This document shows positions 58,154-64,000 of a DNA stretch of 64,000 nt, one piece after another. Numbering within the stretch: position 1 is the first letter of the stretch; each line of letters begins with the position of its first letter. The position numbers and the translations under genes are program-made. This DNA comes from Pelagibacterium xiamenense (GTDB lineage Bacteria; Pseudomonadota; Alphaproteobacteria; Rhizobiales; Devosiaceae). Below the pieces are notes generated by a model. The model was not told where the DNA came from. It worked only from the letters and a program-made list of their open reading frames with translations, and made no database searches. The stretch covers positions 1,302,001 to 1,366,000 of the forward strand of contig NZ_JAJOYS010000001.1 in NCBI RefSeq assembly GCF_021166475.1. The letters run 5' to 3'.

Positions 58154-59073
58154 AGTTTTCCTCCTATGTGTGTGGGATCTGTGTGATCCGTTTGCGGCAA
58201 GGCAAAGCGGTTCTCGGGCAAGCCCTGACCGGCGCCTTCGATCGCAAGGACCGATCCGGCCAGCGGTTCGGCCGCAAGCTGCTGGGCGGAAAGGAATTTC
58301 CGCGAGGTTGTGATGTAGAGGGTCTTGAAGTCGCTGCCGCCGAAGCAAAGACATGTCGGATTGGTGACAGGAAGCGCGATTTTGCGGTCGATAGCGCCCT
58401 CAGGTGTGTAGCGCACAATTTTTCCGCCCGCGAAGAATGCCGTCCACAGGCAGCCGTCTACATCGACGCATGCACCATCGGGCCGTTCGCCCGTTTGGGC
58501 ATAGTCTGCAAAGAGGTGCCGGTCGGTAATTGTGCCGGCCTCGGGATCAAACCGGAACGACCAGCTCTGGTGCCGGCGCGTGTCGGTGAAATACATCCTG
58601 TCGCCCGCCGGCGAGAAGGCGATGCCGTTTGAGACGATGATGCCATTCATTATCGGCGGGGATACCTCGGCGCCGTCTACCCGGTAGAGCGCTCCATTGG
58701 GACGATGGAGTGCGTTATCCATCGTGCCGACCCAGAACCGCCCTTTGGCGTCGCAACGGCCGTCGTTAAGCCGGTTTTCCGTCTCCGCCTCAACCTGGGC
58801 AAGAAGCTGGGTGTCGCCGGTTGTCCGGTCAAAAACATGAAGGGCGGTGTCAAGGGCGAGAAGGTGTTTACCGCATTGGGTAAGCGCGTGTGAGCCGAGA
58901 TAGGACGCGTTGAAAGACCAACGCTCGACAGCGCCGGTCGATGGATCGAATGCCTGGAGCTTCGGCCTTTCAATGTCGAGCCAATAAAGACGAGCGTTTC
59001 GCTCGCACCACAAGGGCGTCTCACCGAGTTGGTCTTGGCCGGCAATTGCTACCTCGATGCTGGGTCCGAGCAT
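58150..59073 (-). CDS. SMP-30/gluconolactonase family protein
   Basis: A 307-residue six-bladed propeller from ATG 59073, chosen because AGGAG lies about 10 bases upstream; ATGs at 59094 and 59106 have none. Family features are LGETPLWCERNARLYWLDIERPKL, NDGRCDAKGRFWVGTMD (metal ligands), SNGIAFSPAGDRMYFTDT and RPDGACVDVDGCLWTAFFAGG. These enzymes hydrolyse lactones of sugar or cyclitol acids using a divalent metal. With no signal peptide it should act in the cytoplasm. Its promoter contains the third TetR palindrome, so its substrate belongs to the quinate/shikimate regulon. Confidence 0.9.
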   Translation of the reverse strand: MLGPSIEVAIAGQDQLGETPLWCERNARLYWLDIERPKLQAFDPSTGAVERWSFNASYLGSHALTQCGKHLLALDTALHVFDRTTGDTQLLAQVEAETENRLNDGRCDAKGRFWVGTMDNALHRPNGALYRVDGAEVSPPIMNGIIVSNGIAFSPAGDRMYFTDTRRHQSWSFRFDPEAGTITDRHLFADYAQTGERPDGACVDVDGCLWTAFFAGGKIVRYTPEGAIDRKIALPVTNPTCLCFGGSDFKTLYITTSRKFLSAQQLAAEPLAGSVLAIEGAGQGLPENRFALPQTDHTDPTHIGGKL

Positions 59074-59109
59074 AGTTTCAGGCTCTCCTGTCATGGCGCA
59101 CCGCACAAA

Positions 59110-59134
59110 TGTACGAACTAGTTCGTTTAGTCAA
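59110..59134 (-). promoter_or_regulatory. TetR operator site 3 (SMP-30/dctP promoter)
   Basis: Perfect palindrome ACGAAC-TA-GTTCGT (59113-59126). On the minus strand TTGACT and CATTTG flank it at 17-bp spacing, as at sites 1 and 2. A partial half-site (AGTTCGTTTGA, 59134-59144) lies next to it on the upstream side. Confidence 0.78.
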
Positions 59135-59205
59135 GTTCGTTTGATGCTATTGAAACTGTATAAACGTGCGGTCAACGGCGGTGAAATGTGACAATAAATG
59201 AGATA

Positions 59206-59239
59206 TTGACTATCGTATGATATAAACATATTCGTATGA
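59206..59239 (+). promoter_or_regulatory. Promoter region with TCGTATGA direct repeats before the cytochrome/PQQ trio
   Basis: TTGACT (59206-59211) with TATTCG at 17-bp spacing is a weak promoter. TCGTATGA occurs at 59213-59220 and 59232-59239, 19 bp apart, each within a short inverted repeat (ATC-GTAT-GAT and TTC-GTAT-GAA). Two phased copies suggest a dimeric regulator different from the TetR protein. Confidence 0.45.
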
Positions 59240-59290
59240 ACGGGGCCGGGCCTCAACACTACGACCAAAGCAGTAAGAAGGAGGAGGCAC

Positions 59291-59773
59291 ATGCGCGACG
59301 CCCTACCGATCGGACATCTCCGTGAGACTCGAGACCGCACGTTGGGCGATGTTCGCTTTCGCCTGTTCGCTGCGGTCGCCGCGTTGGCGAGCGCGCAGGT
59401 CGCAGGGCCCGCGATAGCGCAGGACTATACCCTTGAAGGCGGCTCCTTCGGCCCGGAGCAGGTTGCGCGAGGTCAGGAGCAATATGTCGCGAACTGCGCC
59501 GGCTGCCACGGGGAGGACTTGCGCAGTGCGGTTTCGACGGCGCCGGATCTCACCGGTCCGGTCTTCCGCTTCAACTGGCTCAACGATCCGCTTAGCACGA
59601 AATTCGAGGTCATCCGTACGACGATGCCGCAGGGCAACGCCGGAGGCCTGTCGGACGCCGCCTATGCCGACATCATCGCCTACATCCTGTCTTTCAACGG
59701 TGTCCGCGAAACCCATGGCGAACTGCCCGCCGACAGTAACGCTCTCAAGGGCATCACGATCACTCAACCATAA
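59291..59773 (+). CDS. Periplasmic c-type cytochrome (XoxG-like electron acceptor)
   Basis: A 160-residue monohaem cytochrome from ATG 59291, with GGAGGAG 6-12 bases upstream. A long N-terminus precedes a signal segment (about 20-43: VRFRLFAAVAALASAQVAGPAIAQ). The haem site is C69-A-G-C72-H73, and M112 (TTMPQGNAGGLSD) is the likely sixth ligand. It precedes the PQQ dehydrogenase gene by 52 bp and most probably accepts its electrons, as XoxG/MxaG-type cytochromes do. Confidence 0.9.
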   Translation: MRDALPIGHLRETRDRTLGDVRFRLFAAVAALASAQVAGPAIAQDYTLEGGSFGPEQVARGQEQYVANCAGCHGEDLRSAVSTAPDLTGPVFRFNWLNDPLSTKFEVIRTTMPQGNAGGLSDAAYADIIAYILSFNGVRETHGELPADSNALKGITITQP

Positions 59774-59825
59774 CGTAGACCGAACAGCTGGTCGCATCTG
59801 CTCGATGCATAGGAGGAGGAAGAAC

Positions 59826-61520
59826 ATGAGACTCAAGTCACTGATCAGTGCCATTGCCGTTTGCGCGTCCATCGGATCGGCTGCGCCCGTTTGGGCGCAG
59901 TCCGAGGATTTCACCCCTGTAACGGACGAGATGCTTGCCAGTCCCGCAAACGGCGACTGGCTACTGTGGCGGCGCGCCCTGGATAGCTGGGGGTATTCGC
60001 CCCTCGACCAGATCAATACCGAAAACGTGGCGCAACTGACGCTTGCCTGGGGCTGGTCGATGGAGCCGGGTTGGCAGGAAACAGCGCCGATCGTCTACGA
60101 TGGCGTGATGTACATCGCCAATCCGGACGGCATCGCCCAGGCGCTCGACGCTGCCGACGGCGAATTGCTCTGGGAGTACCGCCGCGAAATGCCGGAAGAT
60201 TTCCGCGATGGGATGATGAGCCGCGGTCTCGCGATTTATGGCGACAAGGTCTTCTTTGCTACACCCGATGCAGGACTGGTGGCGCTCGACGCGCAGACCG
60301 GCCAGGTCGTGTGGGAAACCGATGTTGCGGGGGAAGGCAAGACCGTCACCGCCGCTCCGGTGGTTGCGGACGGAAAGGTCATCGTTGGCTATATGGGTTG
60401 CTTCGGCTTCGAGGCGGAAAAGTGCGGCGTCGCAGCGTTCGACACCCAGACCGGCGAAGAGGTCTGGCGTACCATCACGGTTTCAGACGCACCGGAAGGA
60501 GAGGATAGCTGGAACGGGCTGCCGTACGTCCTGCGTGGTGGCGGTGATATCTGGACATCGGCCTCATATGATGCTGAGCAGGAACTCGTCTATATAGGCG
60601 TTTCCCAAGCCAAGCCGTGGGCGAGAGCGAGCCGGCAAACCGGTGACGAAGCGACCCTGTACACGAACGCGACGTTGGCGCTTGATCCCGATACCGGTGA
60701 GATCGAGTGGTACCGGCAATACATCCCGGGTGAAACCAACGACATGGACGAGGCCTTCGAGCACATACTTGTCGATATCGATGGCGAACCGGCCTACGTG
60801 AACATGGGCAAGCTCGCCATCCTGTGGCGTGGCAGCCGCGTGGACGGCGAACCCATGCCCGCGTTCGATCTGGGCTGGCAGGACCAGATCGATATCACCG
60901 AAAGCGGCGAATTCGCCGGCTATCGCGAGGGCAAGGTTGCGGCTCTTGAGGAGGTAATTTCCTTCTGCCCGAGCACCACGGGCTTCCGAGCCTGGCGCGC
61001 GATGGCCTACAGCCCCGAGACACGGGCCGTCTATATTCCCATGAGCATCAATTGCGATATCGGCGCGGCGTTTGGCGAGGTTGAAATGGTCGAGGGCGGC
61101 GGGGGCAACGGGCGCCTCGCCAGCGAGCGCGCCGTGCATCCGGACAGCCCTGACCATATCGGACGTTTTGTGGCCCAGAACATTGACACCGGTGAGGTGC
61201 TTTGGGAGATGCCGCTGCGCACGCCGGCCAACACGGCCATGCTGACCACCGCAGGCGGCCTCGTCTTTGGCGGCGATTGGGACCGGCATATGTACGCGTT
61301 TGACGAGGTGACCGGCGATATCCTCTGGGAAACCCGCCTGCCGCAAGCGGCTCAGGGCTACCCGATCTCGTATGCGGTCGATGGAAAGCAGTACATCGCC
61401 GTTCCGGTCGGCGTTGGCGGATATTCCTGGTCTTCGAGTGTACCCCGCGAACTCACGCCTGAGGTATCCCGCCCAAGTTCGGGCAATGCGGTTCTGGTCT
61501 TCGCCCTCCCAGAAGCATAA
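59826..61520 (+). CDS. PQQ-dependent dehydrogenase with DxD lanthanide-type signature
   Basis: A 564-residue periplasmic quinoprotein from ATG 59826, with AGGAGGAGGA upstream; the signal peptide ends VWA|QSE. Repeated propeller motifs (ALDAADGELLWEYR, ALDAQTGQVVWE, AFDTQTGEEVWR, ALDPDTGEIEWYRQY) identify the methanol/ethanol dehydrogenase family. In GETNDMDEAFEH the catalytic Asp D306 is followed at +2 by D308. An Asp at that place is the known extra ligand of lanthanide-dependent XoxF/PedH enzymes, whereas calcium enzymes carry Ala or Ser. The adjacent Cys-Cys ring is absent; C192 and C200 are separated. Substrate unknown. Confidence 0.88.
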   Translation: MRLKSLISAIAVCASIGSAAPVWAQSEDFTPVTDEMLASPANGDWLLWRRALDSWGYSPLDQINTENVAQLTLAWGWSMEPGWQETAPIVYDGVMYIANPDGIAQALDAADGELLWEYRREMPEDFRDGMMSRGLAIYGDKVFFATPDAGLVALDAQTGQVVWETDVAGEGKTVTAAPVVADGKVIVGYMGCFGFEAEKCGVAAFDTQTGEEVWRTITVSDAPEGEDSWNGLPYVLRGGGDIWTSASYDAEQELVYIGVSQAKPWARASRQTGDEATLYTNATLALDPDTGEIEWYRQYIPGETNDMDEAFEHILVDIDGEPAYVNMGKLAILWRGSRVDGEPMPAFDLGWQDQIDITESGEFAGYREGKVAALEEVISFCPSTTGFRAWRAMAYSPETRAVYIPMSINCDIGAAFGEVEMVEGGGGNGRLASERAVHPDSPDHIGRFVAQNIDTGEVLWEMPLRTPANTAMLTTAGGLVFGGDWDRHMYAFDEVTGDILWETRLPQAAQGYPISYAVDGKQYIAVPVGVGGYSWSSSVPRELTPEVSRPSSGNAVLVFALPEA

Positions 61521-61578
61521 TCCAGAACGCGCAGCGCAGGCCGGGCGCAAGTCCGGCCTGCAGCGCCAAGGGGATATG

Positions 61579-62370
61579 ATGGCTTTCTCGCTCTCCGTAC
61601 CGCGCCGCATAGCCATTGCCCTCTTTGGCCTATGTTTGGCGTGCACCGGCGTGGCAAACGGTCAACAGCCTTTTGTTGCGCCCGAATACTACAACCGCAC
61701 GCGGCCCGACTTCGGCAACACCCTGCCGCTCTGCGTCATTCCCGATAGCGCCACGATCGAGGAGGACAGGGCGGCCGCGCGCCAGATCGCCCAGGTCATG
61801 CTGCTCGAACCTGAGATCATCGAACTCGACGTGGATATGGATATGCTCGACGCCGAGGGAATATGGCCGGCGGTTCTCGTCCACCTGGCCGAAAAATGCG
61901 TCGGGGTCATGGGCGTCCAACTCGTGCCCGGCATGCGGATGCCCGACTGGCTGACGATAACGCGTCCCTATCTCGAAGCGCCGTACGTTCTGCTCACCAA
62001 TATCCCCGATATTGCATCCATCACCGAGCTTCCTCCCGGTGCCAGAGTTGGCTCGCCGGTCTACTCGCTGATCGACAACGAATTCATCGGCCTCATCTCC
62101 GCCGGCGGGACGTTTGCGGAGATAAAACGACTTCCTTATGATCACCCGGACCTTGCCGCCCGACTGATGTCCGAAGGCGTCATGGATGCCGCTATCGTCT
62201 GGGAACCGCATCTCGATGACGCACCCCTGAGCGGCGGGGACATCTATTCCGCCATCGCCTCCGTCGATCCGCTACAGCACGAGACACGCGAGATCGGCAT
62301 CGTTCTGCGATCGACGGATGAAATGCTGCGTACAATGCTGGACCAGGCCATTGAGGTTATTTCACAATAG
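61579..62370 (+). CDS. Periplasmic binding-protein-like subunit (XoxJ-like)
   Basis: A 263-residue exported protein from ATG 61579 (ATG 61576 also possible), with AAGGGG upstream. Signal segment IAIALFGLCLACTGVANGQ. The mature part has the reduced family 3 binding protein fold of quinoprotein-associated proteins: LPLCVIPDSATIEEDRAAARQIAQVMLL, VGVMGVQLVPGMRMPDWLTITRPYLEAPYVLLTN and GVMDAAIVWEPHLDDAPL. Gene order cytochrome, dehydrogenase, binding protein equals the xoxG-F-J set, where XoxJ is thought to help activate or mature the enzyme. It starts 58 bp after the dehydrogenase stop. Confidence 0.8.
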   Translation: MAFSLSVPRRIAIALFGLCLACTGVANGQQPFVAPEYYNRTRPDFGNTLPLCVIPDSATIEEDRAAARQIAQVMLLEPEIIELDVDMDMLDAEGIWPAVLVHLAEKCVGVMGVQLVPGMRMPDWLTITRPYLEAPYVLLTNIPDIASITELPPGARVGSPVYSLIDNEFIGLISAGGTFAEIKRLPYDHPDLAARLMSEGVMDAAIVWEPHLDDAPLSGGDIYSAIASVDPLQHETREIGIVLRSTDEMLRTMLDQAIEVISQ

Positions 62371-62720
62371 GCCCGACTACGTGGTCCGCGAGTCAGCAGA
62401 CGATACGCTCGAAAAGTGAGCCGCCCGACGCTCTATCGCGGAGGTCGCGGTCGCCGTCTGTTGTGTAAGGAAAAATCTGATCGGCGGCCTTGGGCATTGC
62501 CCCAACGCGCCAGGTTAACCGGGCCGATCTTCGCGTTGGCTGAGCCAGGGGTTGGCTGTCGACGGAGCACGGAGGTTTTGTGCTCACGCAGGACGAGCTT
62601 GCCGTGGCGTTTTATGACAATCTGCGCCAGCCATGCTACAGAACCGTCCTTGCGTGAACGGTTATGATCGTGCCCGCACCGGTACGACATGAGCCGGGGT
62701 GAAGGAATATGGACTAAGTA
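62371..62720. other. 350-bp gap before dusA, no confident gene
   Basis: No frame here has a convincing start and family resemblance on either strand. An interrupted inverted repeat (CACGCAGGACG at 62585-62595, reverse complement at 62645-62656) could form a long stem. It may hold the dusA promoter and the 3' end of the quinoprotein transcript. Confidence 0.4.
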
Positions 62721-63737
62721 GTGGAAAAAGAAGGAAAATCGCAGATTAGCGTATCTCGGCGTTTTGCCATCGCGCCCATGATGGACTGGACGGACCGGCA
62801 CTGCCGATATCTGCACCGGCTTTTGACCAGGCGTTCGCTCTTGTTCACCGAGATGGTGACCAGTGCGGCGGTCACGCATGGGGATTGTGAGCGGCTTTTG
62901 GGGTATGACGCGGTCGAGCATCCGGTCGCCGTTCAGCTTGGCGGGTCCGATCCGACAGAACTCGCGCGGGCGGTCGCGATTTGTGACCGGTACGGGTACG
63001 ACGAGATCAACCTCAATGTCGGCTGCCCGTCCGACAGGGTGCAGTCGGGGCGGTTCGGGGCGTGCCTGATGGCTGAACCGGAGCTCGTGGCCGATTGCGT
63101 GCGGGCGATGATCGATGCCACCGATACCCCGGTGACGGTCAAATGCCGGATCGGGATCGACGACCAAGATAGCGAGGACGATCTCAACCGGTTCGCCGAT
63201 ACGGTGGTTCCCGCCGGCATCGACGCTCTTTATGTTCATGCCCGAAAGGCGTGGCTGCAGGGGCTTTCGCCCAAGGAGAACCGGGATATCCCGCCGCTGG
63301 ACTATGACCGGGTCTACCGGCTCAAGCAGCGGTTGGGGGATTTTCCAGTGATGATCAATGGTGGGATCAAGACGCTTGTGGAGAGTACGGCGCATCTCGA
63401 GCACGTCGACGGCGTCATGCTCGGGCGGGCAGCCTATCACGACCCGTTGATCCTTGCAGACGTCGATGCGCGGATTTTCGGTGCGGCGCAACCCGCGCGG
63501 CGACTTGGTGACGTCGCCGATCCTATGATGGCCTATGCCGAACGCGAACTGACCAAGGGCGCGCGGCTCAACCAGATTACCCGGCATATGCTTGGTCTCG
63601 CTAACGGCTTGCCCGGTGCGCGGCGGTTCCGGCAGATTCTGAGTGTCGAGGCCGCCAAACCTGGCGCAGGGCCGGAGGTCATCGCCGACGCCTTCACCTG
63701 CGTGGATACCGACGCGGTTCACGAGAAGGTTGCCTGA
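62721..63737 (+). CDS. dusA: tRNA-dihydrouridine synthase A
   Basis: A 338-residue FMN enzyme that reduces uridine 20/20a in the tRNA D-loop using NADPH. Hallmarks are RRFAIAPMMDWTDRHCRY, LLFTEMVTSAAVTHGD, VAVQLGGSDPTELARA, the catalytic C102 in NVGCPSDRVQSGRFGACLM and HARKAWLQGLSPKENRDIPPLDY. That last loop is specific for DusA rather than DusB/C. The start is taken as GTG 62721, with no clear ribosome site; a later start at about residue 10 is possible. Housekeeping gene, unrelated to the preceding cluster. Confidence 0.93.
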   Translation: MEKEGKSQISVSRRFAIAPMMDWTDRHCRYLHRLLTRRSLLFTEMVTSAAVTHGDCERLLGYDAVEHPVAVQLGGSDPTELARAVAICDRYGYDEINLNVGCPSDRVQSGRFGACLMAEPELVADCVRAMIDATDTPVTVKCRIGIDDQDSEDDLNRFADTVVPAGIDALYVHARKAWLQGLSPKENRDIPPLDYDRVYRLKQRLGDFPVMINGGIKTLVESTAHLEHVDGVMLGRAAYHDPLILADVDARIFGAAQPARRLGDVADPMMAYAERELTKGARLNQITRHMLGLANGLPGARRFRQILSVEAAKPGAGPEVIADAFTCVDTDAVHEKVA

Positions 63738-63809
63738 GCGTTTGGGTCGGTTTCGTGGCACACCTGTTGGTCCGACGACCCTACGGCCTCGGCTTTGTTG
63801 CAGTGGACG

Positions 63810-63871
63810 GTATGCGGCGAGACGGTGCCTCATACTGAATATAAAATAGCGAGGCCCGCCTCGCCGCATAC
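63810..63871. repeat. 62-bp interrupted hairpin downstream of dusA
   Basis: GTATGCGGCGAG (63810-63821) is the reverse complement of CTCGCCGCATAC (63860-63871). Inside, GCCTC and GAGGC pair around an AT-rich 19-base loop. It lies 73 bp after the dusA stop. It could be a terminator, a REP-like dispersed element or part of a structured RNA. A further short stem (CCACAG/CTGTGG, about 63938-63954) follows. No gene is seen up to 64000. Confidence 0.55.
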
Positions 63872-64000
63872 ATCCGGGATTTTTGGCTTGGCGTCCGCTC
63901 GGGCTGGGGCCAATCCCCGCCAGGTTTCCCCGGTGACCACAGGATCGCTGTGGCTGGCCACGGTGACGTTCGGACCTCCGCTGGGACGACTCCCATCGGA

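Noticed and set aside
59826-61520. Membrane-bound quinate dehydrogenase (QuiA) identity for the PQQ enzyme
   Set aside because: QuiA-type enzymes are about 800 residues with N-terminal membrane helices; this protein is 564 residues with a cleaved signal peptide and methanol/ethanol dehydrogenase-type repeats.
63781-63996. 71-codon minus-strand frame at the right edge
   Set aside because: It runs through the long hairpin at 63810-63871, has no ribosome site and no domain; the segment is better treated as a structured non-coding region.
1-64000. tRNA, rRNA and CRISPR features
   Set aside because: I looked in every intergenic gap for cloverleaf patterns, rRNA motifs and regularly spaced direct repeats and saw none. 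A covariance scan would settle this.

Overview
The window is a GC-rich, densely coded stretch of an alphaproteobacterial chromosome or large replicon. Protein styles and gene neighbourhoods (many ABC and TRAP importers, a GNAT-nitrilase fusion, a quinoprotein module) suggest the order Hyphomicrobiales, perhaps the Devosia/Pelagibacterium group. That placement is inference, because no rRNA or other marker lies in the window. I see no tRNA, rRNA, CRISPR array, intact insertion sequence or prophage.

Layout. 1-9.7 kb: the tail of a PQQ-type sugar dehydrogenase gene, a GNAT-nitrilase fusion, two ArsR/SRPBCC pairs with a GFA protein, an ECF sigma factor with a YciI partner, cyclopropane fatty acid synthase, a TetR/SDR divergent pair and a GAF protein. 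9.7-16.8 kb: a peptide-type ABC importer split into two divergent units around an XRE-cupin regulator, plus an M24 peptidase. 16.8-19.4 kb: a YqjI-like PadR regulator, a YbaN-like membrane protein and a membrane diguanylate cyclase. 19.7-27.2 kb: IolE and a LacI-controlled CUT1 sugar importer with a GH32/43-like enzyme. 27.5-37.3 kb: a FadR-controlled divergent sugar acid and beta-glycoside unit (galactonate dehydratase-like enzyme, SDR, CUT1 importer, GH2).

37.7-47.7 kb: one minus-strand run of ten genes, either overlapping or less than 50 bp apart. In transcription order it encodes a CoA-acylating aldehyde dehydrogenase, a ThDP enzyme, a short citrate synthase/citryl-CoA lyase-like protein, a site-2-protease-like membrane protein without its catalytic motifs, a DrrA-type ATPase, an SsuCAB-type importer, an ABC-2 permease and a family 3 periplasmic binding protein. 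I could not assign this set to a described pathway and consider it the best candidate for an undescribed system.

48-62.4 kb: a quinate/shikimate-type catabolic region (AroE-like dehydrogenase, type II dehydroquinase, QuiC-like dehydroshikimate dehydratase, TRAP transporter, second DctP, SMP-30 lactonase) beside a cytochrome c / PQQ dehydrogenase / binding-protein trio in a XoxG-XoxF-XoxJ-like arrangement. Three near-identical palindromes (ACGAAC-N2-GTTCGT), each lying between -35 and -10 like hexamers, tie aroE/tetR, the TRAP-quiC unit and the SMP-30/dctP unit into one probable TetR regulon. The window ends with a DusA-type tRNA dihydrouridine synthase and a long hairpin.
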